Assembly (NCBI GenBank): GCA_944470555.2 | Contig: OX104128.1 | Coordinates: forward strand, 40,035,920 to 40,099,919 | Source of the DNA: Heterobilharzia americana | Lineage: Eukaryota > Platyhelminthes > Trematoda > Strigeidida > Schistosomatidae | Direction: 5' to 3' | Length of the DNA stretch: 64,000 nt | Shown: positions 35,821 through 47,214 of the stretch, piece by piece | Position numbering within the stretch: position 1 is the first letter of the stretch | Layout: each line of letters begins with the position of its first letter | Program-made: the position numbers and the translations under genes | The notes under the pieces: generated by a model | What the model saw: only the letters and a program-made list of their open reading frames with translations | What the model was told of the DNA's origin: nothing | The model's database searches: none

Positions 35821-37996
35821 GGGTTTTTTAACTCACGGATATATGCTACATAACGAGGATGTTTCGGAAAAAGAGATATGAGGGTTGAAAAGTGTAGAAA
35901 GTCAAAATGTAAAGAAGTCAGGTTTGGTATGATCAGCTATTTGAGATCTGGCGATATTTTGTCTTCTATTCTGTGTGTAAAAGAGGTTAATTCATGCCAA
36001 CCATTGTAAAATACCAATAAATGTATCTTTTTGTACTGTCTACAAAATGTATTATGTTGTAAAAATGACTGATGCTACCAAATAGCATATAAAATATATC
36101 GTAACAAAGAACCGAATGCAGTGAGTTCATCTGATATTCTTTGCGTACAATAGTAACTTAGTTCGATTGTTTTCATAAGCATTATCAGTGAATCGTTCCT
36201 ATAGATTTCCTGTACTGCATACACACTAGAAGCAAATCTTCAATACCGTCACCTTTAGAAGTAGCTAGAATGTATTTGACAGCAAAAGTCGTCGGCTGTA
36301 GTTATGTTGATCAGTATGCATCACAGAACTGACAATGCACTATCGATATATAAGATATTTACAAAAGTGGCTGTGAACGATTCTAGCGTAAGTCGATTCC
36401 CTCATGGTATATATTTGAAGGGTCAGTGTTGCAGAAGGTTGAAAAGCAACCTTGGATCTATTGATGATGACTTACTACTTACCTGCATGCCTTCTTCCTA
36501 TCCTTAGCTGTCTGTTCATTATCTGATATGCACTTCACAGTTACGTCATCTTAACCACTTGTTTTGTAAATAATTACCTGTTTATTTCATTAGTAATCTG
36601 TATAATTATTCAATATGTATCGGTGTTCAGTTTAGTCTTTCAATACTCATTCAGTTTAACTTCCAGGCCTCTCAGATTAGTTGACAGAGTGACAAACAGA
36701 TAGCCCAACAACTGATGCTTCGAATCCTACTAGGTTTTCAATTCAATCTCATTTAATATAACCTAGTAGAGATAAATAGAAGTTAATCCTTCACGGTAAA
36801 CAAATATGAAATGAGAATTTACCCATCAAGAGAATTGTCAAAATTACTATAAAAATAAAAATAATCTTTATTCATTCTCCGCGGGATATCTTTTCAAAAC
36901 ATCTAAGACGAAAATTGGACTGAAAAAGGAGGATGATCTCTGAGACTACCAGGGTTAATTTTATGTAAATATATTTTGAAGTTAGGGAAGTGTTGCAAAG
37001 CCAGATTATCTTCCAAAGCATCTCACTATATTGCATCACAATATTGCTGTGAATTCCTACTCTTATGAAAAGGAGTATTCTATGAAGAATGTATAATTAG
37101 GCATGAGCTGTCGGTAGGAATATTCTCCAACTCAGACTGTGAATGTTTCAATTACGTTCTGGTTACTAATCAGGTTTCTTCCACCCTATCTACCAAATCC
37201 TACTCCATCTAAATGTTTTTTGTATTGGGTGTCTGCAGTGAGCTGACAAAAATCCTTTGACTAAAGCTCGCTTGCTGGGTCTTAATTAACAGCGCCTACC
37301 TGTAACCTTTATAAGAATCTAAGTTCAATCGGAAATATTTGGGTTGAAACCAAATTTTTTTGAAATATGATCCAGTTTTAGAGCTATAAACATTTTGATT
37401 TGCATGCAGTGACATATGCAACACTGACTTTGTAAATAAGTGTTTGTTGGATTACCTTGAGACCGAGTAAGTCGATTTCTTCTTTATCAACCTTGAAGTT
37501 TACCCTTCAGCTGATCGAAGTTTCCACCCATAATTTCACATACATAAACTAAAAGATAGTTGAGGGAGGAAAACAACTTGGAGTATTAAAACACTAAAGT
37601 TAGACTTCTGGTGCTAAATAAGGAAGGCAAAAGAGATGATAAGGTTTGTCAATATGGTTCAAGATTGCTCATCAGACTTCCCATGCATACAGCTGGTGAA
37701 CTATAAGCAAAACGAAACGCAACTACTGGATTGCATTAGAAGTCACTATCGGACGTAATAGCCAGCTTGTAACATGACATTGTCCTTCTTTCTCTTTTCG
37801 AAGCAAATCACTCATGAATAATGGACTGTTGTTCAACCTGATAATCCACTCAATGACTATCGGAAAAAGATATGTCAAGTTTTCAATATTTCCTGGTTAT
37901 CAGTCATTGTAGGTATATCTACTAAACAAGTATAAATGTTAGCAGATTGACTTTGGCTATTCATGTACTTATTTTTAATGTTGAACAGAGATGCTG
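35821..37996. other. Intergenic, AT-rich
   Basis: One open frame (36304-36507) is listed separately; otherwise nothing recognised. Confidence 0.4.
36304..36507 (+). CDS. Unrecognised open frame, possible terminal exon
   Basis: 67 codons ending TAG at 36505-36507; the 3' two thirds look protein-like (VSRFPHGIYLKGQCCRRLKS and then NLGSIDDDLLLTCMPSSYP). Possible acceptors lie at 36324-36325 (TTATGTTGATCAG region) and 36329-36330 (GCATCACAG). No conserved domain and no downstream AATAAA close by. Weak. Confidence 0.2.
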   Translation: MLISMHHRTDNALSIYKIFTKVAVNDSSVSRFPHGIYLKGQCCRRLKSNLGSIDDDLLLTCMPSSYP

Positions 37997-40900
37997 CCAA
38001 CCTCGCCTGGCTAACTAGTTCACTAGTTACTAGCCGGTCCTAAGCCCAGGTAAAGAGGGAAGGTCGGGCATACGGCTACCTACCCTACCCCGGAAAACAA
38101 ATATAACCGCTAAACAAACTTCACAGCACAAACAAAATATAAAAAATAAAAACAAACTTATTCCTCACTGGAATTGGAGAGGTGAAATGACCCCGGTGGG
38201 TGAAAGCCTGCCTTAGGGAAGCCGATTGGCCGATGTGGCTTCTCTCTCTCAATGAAAGCGAAAGTAAACGAGGGGACATGGAATGTCTGCACGATGTTTG
38301 AACCAGGCAAGACAGCCCACATTGCAAACGAGATGAGAAGGTGTCACATTGAAGTGCTTGGAATATGCGAAGGCAGATAGGATGGGAGTGGACTCTCCAA
38401 ACTGTCAACTGGAGACGAGTCAGTAATCTACTCTGATATTGTCACCCAGACAACAACCACGAGCACACTGAGTTATAGATTGACTATCATGATGTCCCCA
38501 ACAGCATCGAGGACTCACTGTCATGCAGTGGAAACCAATCTCCTCCTGCAGGATCATGACAGCAAGATGGATTCAACTTAAAAGGAAGGGAGGTCACAAT
38601 CATAGAGTGCTACGCTGTGCACCTACAAATAATGCAGATGAAGAGAAGAAGGAAGAATTCTACAGACAACTGCAATCAACACTGGACAAGACACCACTCC
38701 AGTTGGTGATATCAAAATTCTAATGGGTGGGGTGAAATGAATGCCCAACTAGCAGCAGACAACACAGGATGAGAACTAACCATAGGTCGAGAAGCGCTTG
38801 GTAAGGTGATGAACAAGAAAGGAGAATTGTTTGCAGAATTCTGTGTATTCAACGATTTGGTGATTGGAGGCTAGGCACTGTGTTCAAGCACAAGGATATC
38901 CACAAAGCGAGCGACATGGATTTCACCAGATACTGGGACACACTAAACTAAAAATCAGATCGACTTTACCTCAGTGTGAAGAAGGTGGAGACGCAGTCAG
39001 CCTACTTGACACCAGATCAGATGAAGAAGAGGAGCAGATGTAGGTTCACACCACCCACTATCTAGTGCAAAAAACCTACCTTCAAAATCAAGTTGAAAGC
39101 CTTTACAGAAGTTGGTGATTGACCACTGTCCAAGGTGAACACGCAGAACAGAAAGTGAAGAACGAAACTACAAGGAATATCTTCAAGCCAGCCATGAAGA
39201 CAAAATGGGAGATATCGAGGAACATCCCTGAAGAGACCTGTGTGGATTAGCACTGGAACTCTTTGAAAGAGATGTGGAAAGAAACCTGAATAAGCGTATT
39301 AGGAAGGAAGAAGAAAGAAGATGAGGAATGGATCTCGATGGACATATGGAAGCTGGTAGTGGAGGGAGAGGAGGATGGTGAAACAGAAGATAAACCAGTG
39401 CAAGGATGCACAACGAGAAGAGGAACTGAGTACAATGTATAAAACACTGGACAGCGAGGTGAAGAAGAGTGCATGGAAAGACAAAAGACACTTCTACGAC
39501 ACATTGGCAGGTGAAGCAGAACAGGCTGCTGGTAGGAATGATAGAGACCTGACAACATTATATCAAATAACCAGGTTACTATCTGGGAGGGAAGAGATCA
39601 GCACAGATGAAACCAATAAAAGATGATGACGGAAATATAATTACCAAAGAAGAGAAACAAAGGAAACGATGAGTCGATCACTTCAAGACGCTGTTGAATC
39701 GACCACCACCTGCACTTCGTGCAGAAATACCACCAGCAGCCCAGCTGCAGAATTAAAAGTGAGCACAAATCGTCCCACAAAAGTGGAAGTCCTGAGCGCC
39801 ACAAAGCTACTGAAATGCTGGAAAGTAGCAGGACCAGATGGGATCCCGCCAGAAGCACTGAGAACAGACACAGAGACAACAGTGGACATGCTCACACCAT
39901 CATTGTAGGAGGTGTGGAAGGGAGAGAAGGTACCTGGTCATTGATTGGAATAGGAGTTACCTTGTCAAACTGCCGAAGAAGAGAGACCTCAGTGTTTGCA
40001 AGAACTGGCGCGGAATCACTCTCCTGTCCACCCAGAGCAAGCAAAACATTTAGCCACACCATCTTGGAGAGACTAAAGAATTTACTGGATTCAAAACTAT
40101 GACCGGAACAAGCAGGCTTTAGGCAGTACAAATCATATGCGGACCAAATTGCAACGCCACTCTATGCATCATCATAAAACAGAGTATAGAATGGCAGTCA
40201 ACTCTACACCTCAACTTAATCGACTTTGAGAAGGCCTTTGACAGCGTTGACCGACAAGTAATTTAGAAACTGCTCCAACACTGAGCAATACCACAAACCT
40301 TTATCCGCCTCATTCAACATCTATATGAAGGCACCACATGCCAAGTACTCCACAATGGGAAGCTCAGTGATGCTTTTGAAGTGAAGACAGGAGTGAAACA
40401 AAGCTGTCTACTATCACCCATGATATTCCTGATTGTAGTGGACTGGATCATGCTACAAACTGTGACGAGCGAGAAGATGGGCATACGCTGGCTGGACCGG
40501 GGAAAGGAACCTAGAAGACTTGGATTTCACCGATGACTTGTGTCTAGTGTCGCACAAACTCAAAGATCTACAGGCAAAAACTAACAAGTTGACAGAAGAG
40601 GTGAGGCAGCGAAGGCGGGACTTCAAGTGAATATAGAGAAGACAGAGGTGATGAAGATACCGGACCAACAACTCCAACAACAACAACAAACTCCAATCAC
40701 CATCAACGGGAGAAACTTAAAGGAAGTAACCTCCTTCACCTATCTAGGCAGCACTGTTTCAACTATAGGTGGCGGCACAGATGAGGATGTCAAAGTCAGA
40801 ATCGGAAAAGCAAGACAGGCGTTCACTAACCTGAGACCAGTGTGGAGATCTTCTGCACTCAGCATGTGGAACAGGATCCGGATTTTCAACACCAATGTCA

Positions 40901-41338
40901 AGTCAGTGCTTCTGTATGGATCAGAGACTTGGCGCGTTACGAAAAGCATTTCCAACAAGCTACAGATATTCATCGATAACTGCCTACGCTCGTTACTGAA
41001 GATGAGATGGCCAGAAAGAATGAGCAGGCAATGAACCAACCAAGAACCTATCGCTGAACAAATATGCAGTGGCGGGAAGTAGAGATGGATTGGGCATACA
41101 CTGAGAAGGTCGACTGGAGACATCACGCCCCAGGTCAGACCGTTGAGTGGAACCCACATGGGAAGCGACAAGTTGGGCGTCCGAGGATGACATGGAGATC
41201 TTGCGAGGAAGAAATGAGAGCTTGTGGTCAGTTGTGGAGCCAGGTTCAAAAGATTGCAGAGAATAAAGCGCATTGGAGACGTGCTACTGAAGCCCATTAG
41301 GAACCCAAGGGGCAAATAAAATAATAAATGAATAATAG
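37997..41338 (+). mobile_element. RTE-like LINE, family B copy 2 (B2), full length
   Basis: The most complete element in the window, about 3.34 kb: 5' region (37997-38250), endonuclease (38255-38980), linker, RT (39669-40860), C-terminal domain (40627-41300) and an A/T tail (AAATAAAATAATAAATGAATAATAG). It aligns with B1 throughout apart from B1's deletion. Frameshifts and stops break the polyprotein into pieces, but the domain order is intact. Confidence 0.88.
38255..41300 (+). pseudogene. EN-RT polyprotein of LINE B2 (frameshifted)
   Basis: Endonuclease blocks: TWNVCTM (about 38280), GICEGR, RCAPTNNADEEKKEEFYRQL, VFNDLVIGG. RT blocks: VAGPDGIPPEALRTD (39830), the segment from 40202 reading LHLNLIDFEKAFDSVDRQVI, VKQSCLLSPMIFLIVVDWIM, and in the next frame DLDFTDDLCLVSHKLKDL (about 40517-40570). 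There the catalytic box is F-T-D-D, with both aspartates kept. C-terminal frame 40627-41034 (135 codons): SFTYLGSTVSTIGGGTDEDV, then LLYGSETWRVTKSISNKLQ and RWPERM. The lesions are a handful of frameshifts and stops. Confidence 0.82.
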
Positions 41339-41834
41339 AGATTCTGCCGTACGTGCGACGATACGCATAAAATTGAACTGATCACCGAGAGAATACATAC
41401 TATGTTGGTATGTGCAGTTGGTAGATATCTGCTTATTAGAGAGGAATACTGGCATGAGACTAGTCTATCAAGTCTATGACTTTTGGTTTAAGCCTTGCAG
41501 GCTACTTGGCTGGTGGCCTAGAGACTGTAGGAATCTTGATGATATTCCTGAGGATGGATCAAAATAGAACAGATACACTTACTCTCTATAATCTGCAAAA
41601 TTTGAAACACTTCGTCAACCTTCGTTATTTTGTTGGATATTTTTTTATTTTCCGTTCATTGGGGAATACAAATATTAAAAGAATTTATCTCTTTTTTTCG
41701 AAAAAATCATTCTCTGAGCTGTACATTCGTGAATGCACTGAAAAAATGACCGAAAATTCCATATTAATTCCTGGTCAAAGGTCAATATAAATTGCACTAC
41801 AAAGGAAAGTCACGTAATGGGGAAATAAACAAAT
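41339..41834. other. Unassigned stretch
   Basis: Holds a 104-codon plus frame (41476-41790) with a hydrophobic start and a low-complexity middle. No family recognised and no splice or start context that favours it; probably chance. Confidence 0.3.
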
Positions 41835-41965
41835 TGTCCTCTGGTGGAGTCATGGGTGCACACTACTGAGGAGTCCCATAATAGGACGAAATAGCTGTCC
41901 AGTGCCTCCAGGTCCCCAATGCTCATGATGTCAGTCCATAGTGGATTCTAATCTGAAATCAATAA
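41835..41965 (+). repeat. SINE-like repeat with near-canonical hammerhead
   Basis: Same family as 35683 and 26500. Ribozyme described at 41861-41904; followed by CTCCAGGTCCCCAATG and a GATGTCAGTCCATAGTGGAT segment shared with other copies. Confidence 0.75.
41861..41904 (+). ncRNA. Hammerhead ribozyme-like motif, core boxes intact
   Basis: Box 1 CTGAGGA (41866-41872, fits CUGANGA), helix II GTCC/GGAC (41873-41876 with 41884-41887), box 2 GAAA (41888-41891), helix III three weak pairs (41891-41893 with 41896-41898), cleavage triplet GTC ending at 41899, helix I CACT with AGTG (41861-41864 with 41901-41904). The pair of helix I next to the core is an A-C mismatch (41865/41900), which probably lowers activity. 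Confidence 0.72.
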
Positions 41966-42004
41966 ATCCCTACAAACCACCAGATAGAATTAACCTAGTG
42001 CTCA

Positions 42005-42370
42005 CTGGTGACTAGCTTTGAGAGGTGATTCGTGAAGTTCCAATGAGAAGTCGTGACTAGTGGAGTCAATCAAGTTGAACATGAGGACTGTTACTCAACG
42101 ACGACATGGATGGAGGTCGCCATATATCGTGAACTGACAGAAGTAGGAAATATGAACCATTTAATTCCCACCCAATGACTCAAAGTTAGCTTGCTGGCCA
42201 CGGAACTTGAAGGTCATGGATTCGATCTGTGGTGGTGTGGGTTTATGAGTTTGCAAAGCTGAGGAGCCCCTTACTAAGATGTAACTGCTTTCCGGTGATC
42301 CCAGGTCCCCAATATTCCTCCAAGTGATGTTAGTCCATGATGAATTGCAACCTGAAATCAACTAACTAAT
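42005..42370 (+). repeat. tRNA-like SINE, long form, decayed hammerhead
   Basis: Contains the head segment shared with 35340 and 59080 in reverse orientation, a tRNA-like part (42170-42235), box 1 CTGAGGA at 42265, then a degraded helix II and no GAAA, then CCCAGGTCCCCAATATTCC and GATGTTAGTCCATGATG. A decayed copy. Confidence 0.7.
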
Positions 42371-43974
42371 CTCCGCAAACCTCCAAATTGGAAAATTGAA
42401 ATAGCTACGTCACATGTGGGCTACTTGGAGTAATGGATGGTTTACGATGGCCAAGGTAAAGAAAGATGTTGTATATACTCCCTTCGAAAGTATAATGATA
42501 GTTCGAATTTTTGAATTGCTGAGGATATGCCCTGATGTTTTAGCCTCATTCATTTCAACTGGCTTGGTCGCAATTTGTTCAGAACTTTGAAGGACTTATT
42601 AACTTTAATAACACAAGTACATTGTATTTACACTATTGAAGTGGTTTGACTCATTAGCAGCCTGAAAGCACTTTGGCCTTTAAGTGTGAAGGTGCTACAA
42701 ATGAACCTAGTTAGTACCAATGCATTACAGTTTAACTGTGATACATATCTATGTTAAAAGTTTATCTAATGTGTTTAAATGAAAATTCACAACAAAAGCA
42801 ACTGTATTGCCAAACCTGAGCAACTACAAAAACAGAATCTGAACGAAGAGAATGTAACTCAATACATCCATTCATACTGACAAAAAAAGAGTTAGCGAAA
42901 TTACAAAATGAAGAGTGAGTACATCATTTTTATTCTTTGAGATAAAGACCGCGAGACTTCGTGGTTGGCACTTGAGCTTTCAGTCACTCGGTCCGAATCC
43001 AACCATTCATACTTTATAGTTTCAATCAATTCTTCTATAGACATTTAGTTTTATAATAACCCAGAGCTCATTACTGACTAACTGTGAGACAGAGTTTTGG
43101 GGACGTTCTTTGGAAGCCAGTCAAGGCACATGTGAAGAGAGAAACGCTGAGACGATACTGAATGATGGTATTATGAGATGAAGTAAACTATCGGTAACGG
43201 GCTTATTACAACATAGACAGTGTCAAACTAGTTCAAAACAGTTAGCTAGTGTTCTGTGCCTTTCAGTGTTTTTCCGCAGATAATATCTATTGATGATGAA
43301 GACTGTCTTTCAATTGATAGACTCCCTGTCAAAAGCTCCACTGAAAAAGCGTGATTTATTTTAATGTTATTTAATTTTTGATGGTATCACAATAACTGGT
43401 TCGCTATTCAAAGAGGAAACATCAAAAAGTTATCTTGAATTCAATATATATTTCACTCTTTCTACAAGCTATTTTGAACAAATTTGGTTGCGTTAAACTA
43501 TGGAACGAATACGAAAAGAAATCCAATATTTTTAGTGGGCTCTGCTGATCATAATGGATATAAGTAGTATATGCTGAGGGGTCAGCAGAAATTGTAGGCA
43601 ATTACCAGCGTTGAGTAGAGATTCTACCAAGAAAAACTCAAGAGGCAATGTGGGCGTATTAACAGCAAGTCGAGAGAGGAGCAAAATATCACCCAGTGTT
43701 TACTACTCGTCAGACTAACCATATGTTGCCTTAATGATGACATTCTCCATATTGAGAAAGCTGTCAATAGTTTGGAATCATTGGCTGAGAGCTTACTATA
43801 AAGTATTTATATACAAACGAAAATTCAACACAAAATAATCAGGATTAGAGATTATTCGACATATTGGCGATTGGCATCGACTAATAACTGAGGGTGATCG
43901 AATATCCTGTTCACCTATGTCTACATATAGTCGATCAAATGTGAAATGATTTTGGAACATATTTAGTGTACCCA
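42371..43974. other. Intergenic, AT-rich
   Basis: Contains a tRNA-like fragment near 42955-43005 (CAGTCACTCGGTCCGAATCC region). Otherwise nothing recognised. Confidence 0.4.
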
Positions 43975-44125
43975 GTGACTGAGTCTTTAACTCGTTTGTC
44001 GTGAGACCTCTAGATCCTAAGTTTGACCCCTGGCGAGGTTGTGTGTGTACTAGGATGCAAAGCTGAACAGTACTCCCAGGGTTTCCCTGGCTCTCCAGTT
44101 GGTGGGAGTCCAAGGTGATAACTAC
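43975..44125 (+). repeat. Decayed tRNA-like SINE
   Basis: tRNA-like start (ACTGAGTCTTTAACTCG... AAGTTTGACCCCTGG), then a region with only AGCTGA left of box 1 and no box 2, then CTCCCAGGGTTTCC. Confidence 0.5.
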
Positions 44126-45694
44126 CGTGACATATTCAATGTTTTTGAAACTTTTGTCTCTGTGCTAGGTAGCCATGTGGAGACTGAATTTTATGCATGT
44201 TATTGTATTGCTAAAATTTACCCACTGCATCGGATAAGTCAAAAACTTATTGCTTCCATTTTCCTGCCTGTCAAGTTCCCATGTAGAATGCTACTTCTCA
44301 ACCTGGACAAATTCTTCTCTGCTCTCTCGTTTTTCAATGATCTACATACAAGTTAGAAGCAAACTTACTAATGAATGAATGTTACACACTACTTAACGCA
44401 CTATATGTGGCAGTGGTTGCAAGAAAATGTGTCTACGAACAAGAAATACGCGTTTTGCTCACTGCGATTACCACCATCGTATCTCTACTAATGTTCTAAA
44501 CGCCTTGGTAATGTTTGTCCTATCAGTAGCATGATTTGTCAAGGTATGATCAATGAGAGTTCGAATATTTTCTTGCTGATCTTGGTCAACCAATTCCTGA
44601 CACTGATTTAAATAAACAAAGACTTTTGCTAGACTTAATTGAAGCAAATGTTGATTTCAATTTGAAATCATTCAGTTAAACACCTAATATCAAAGGGTAC
44701 TGAAAAAGTTTCTTCATCCATATTCTCCCTAGCTAGAATGTATCTGTATGTGGCTACTCCATGGAACATGGAATCATGAGTCTCTTAAGTTAGACTATTA
44801 TATTTGCAAAAACAAGTCCAACTCAACCAATCCTAAAAAAGTGTTAACTTATGTCCAATCTAATCTATACGGTATTCACATAATTCACGACATATTAAGT
44901 CCGTACGGATCAAAAATCCGAATTCAGCTTATTTGAACAATTCAACGGTATGAGTCAAATTTACTTGGATAAGCCGCTGATGAGCTTAGCACTACAGTAA
45001 CGAAATGGCTGGCGGATTTTCAGATCATTTTCATTTGACTGGTGAAATTTCCCCGTAGTATGAGATTTTCTGAATTATTCACTTCTTTTCAGTGTATATC
45101 CACTATTCTTCGAGGTCGGATACTTAGTGAAATTTATTTTTCATCTCTGTCGGGTCATACATTATCCAATGATTATTTGAAGGAGGAAAACTCATCTGTA
45201 CTTCACGGCGGATATTCGGAGGTAGTCGAAACAACTTATAACTAACAATTAACAACTAATACCACTTGTCATGAAGGTGGAAACATAAGTGTGGTGGAAG
45301 GGATGTTTATCCAGAGATAGTAACAGTATTTACTTCTAATTCATGTCATGGACGTCATCAATGAACCATCCAAGTCATCAGTAACCTTCCACTAGGACAA
45401 GAATAAGTATACTTCTACCTTTTAGACGTTAACAAGATACTGTTAAACAACTCCTTACTTTAATAATTCATCAGTATGCTTGTCAACATACTGATTATCT
45501 AGGTAATCTCCTTCCTGTAGTCAAATGTTTGGCTTATAATTTTGGTGGATTGGTGAATTTCACACATATTTCGCAGCCTTCTGAGTCATGGGTTTTTGTC
45601 TACATACTTGACTTTACTGTAGCGATACTTGTAATTTCCTCGTTGCTACACAGAGTCGAATTACTCCAGCCTCGGTGTGACCATGACTCACTCT
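44126..45694. other. Intergenic, with one candidate gene start
   Basis: Apart from the candidate exon pair at 45005-45240 nothing is recognised. An open frame at 44099-44356 and one at 44748-44936 look like chance. Confidence 0.4.
45005..45240 (+). CDS. Possible two-exon gene piece with 38-bp intron, unrecognised
   Basis: ATG at 45005 (context CGAAATGG) opens MAGGFSDHFHLTGEISP and reaches a GTAGTATG donor at 45055. A strong acceptor (TTCACTTCTTTTCAG) ends at 45092, giving a 38-bp intron of the size seen in MBF1. Joined in frame it would continue VYPLFFEVGYLVKFIFHL to a stop near 45175. The second exon is also open in another frame (to TAA at 45243), which leaves the true frame uncertain. No family recognised. 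The short-intron geometry is the main reason for listing it. Confidence 0.25.
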
Positions 45695-45775
45695 GAAGCA
45701 GGTGCATCCAGCTAGCGAGTCCCGAATAGGACGAAACGCGCATCCTGAATTCCTCTGCTAATCACCAAGATCAAT
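45695..45775 (+). repeat. Sm-alpha-like SINE fragment with inactive hammerhead
   Basis: Matches the copy at 26062 over the ribozyme: helix II GTCC/GGAC, GAAA (45733-45736), CCTGAATTCC. Box 1 reads CTAGCGA at 45712-45718 instead of CTGANGA (the essential G-A swapped to A-G), helix I has one mismatch and helix III one mismatch, so no cleavage is expected. Confidence 0.75.
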
Positions 45776-47214
45776 ATAATAACTGACTTTAGTTTGAAGA
45801 GCCTCTCCATAAAAAACACTACTCAAGATGAAATCAAGAAAATAATGTACCATTATGAATCTGTTTGTTGAAGATGTTTTTTCTTTATCTCTTAAGAGAA
45901 CTGGATCAAATACTGCCCCCTTAGTAAGTTTCAGTCACTATTTCAAATTAAGTACCTCACCTCATTAAATGATCAGTTTCATCAAATATATACCAGTATG
46001 ATGACTGATATTAAAAAGAAAACCTCAATTCTGACAGGATTCGAACCAACGACATCACTGTTATCCATCCAGTTCTCAACCAGCAGATCTAAAAATCTTA
46101 GCAAATGACGAAGTCCCAGTTTCCTTTTAGTCAGTAAGTGTTCTCTAAGATGTTATCGTACTAACTGACTAATCTCATGTCTTCGCATACAAAATCGAGA
46201 TGAATGTTTAAACGAAAATAACTAATTTCCTATTGGTTCATTTATACTGGAAGGAGTGGCTGAAATAAAACGGAAGGCCAAGTAACAAAAGGATTCAACT
46301 TGGTTGCCATTAGATCACCAGCCCAATGTTATGCTGTCTGAGTTATGAAATGTGACCATGAGAAATACTTTGAAATTGTTATTGATCTGTGTATAAACAC
46401 AAAGTTGAACCTTTATTTGCGATAATTATTTTAAATGAACTCACTAATAACTGAAGATATTTGAAACAATAAGTTTTTTCTCTAAATATATTCGGGATGT
46501 TAGTAACAGATAATAAACTCAGTTGTGTGTAGAAATTGATGCTTTTTCCGAAATCAGTTTACATCTTTATATCATTTTATTAGTATATCTGCTCGTAATT
46601 TGTTTAAATACTGCACCACATAGCTGTTCAATGTTTCAACTGCGCGTAGGTCGGGATGTGGGTTTTCACTCGAATGAGGATTATGATTTGTGTTGTGATT
46701 GCTAGTGTTTCTGTTTCTCTCTACCATAAGGTCATTCTCACCTCAGTAATGAAATAAAATTCAAAGACCTAGGCGTATACATTTATTGATGAATAATAAA
46801 TATATTATCTTAAATTGTTGTTTTTCTTTTTTTCTCTCGAGTCATTCGTTGTTAATGGTTACGGTGATCGTTATTCTTATTGGTTTACACGCTATTTTCT
46901 ATGAAAAAACATTCGAATTTATTGTCGTTTTATCATTCTTTGCATTGAAGCATACAAAAACTATTGTACACATTAGTTGGTATATTGACTACTTGGCATT
47001 AGATTTCAATTGACTTCCTTTTTCATTTCTGCAACCATATTGAGGGAAATACTAAGTAAATAGGTAAGTCTATTATGGTTTATTCATGCTCTGAGGATAT
47101 TTATTCCTGAAAAGTAATTTGTTAACTTGATTAGAATTATGAAGTACCATCTTGTCACTAATTATAGTTAATTGTTCACAGACAGCCTTATAGGTGCAGC
47201 CGTGGTAAATTTTT
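45776..47214. other. Intergenic, AT-rich
   Basis: Contains a tRNA-like minus-strand segment at about 46028-46085 (B-box GGTTCGAATCC on the minus strand). Open frames at 46523-46705 and 46786-47013 are hydrophobic, AT-driven and not credible as genes. Confidence 0.4.

Noticed and set aside
40740..41315. 191-codon open frame on the minus strand
   Set aside because: It is antisense to the conserved C-terminal domain of LINE B2, whose plus-strand frame carries recognisable RT motifs.
41476..41790. 104-codon plus frame as a membrane protein gene
   Set aside because: Hydrophobic, low-complexity, AT-driven, with no splice or start context and no recognised family.
44099..44356. 85-codon plus frame as a gene
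   Set aside because: It starts inside the tail of a SINE copy and lacks any conserved motif.
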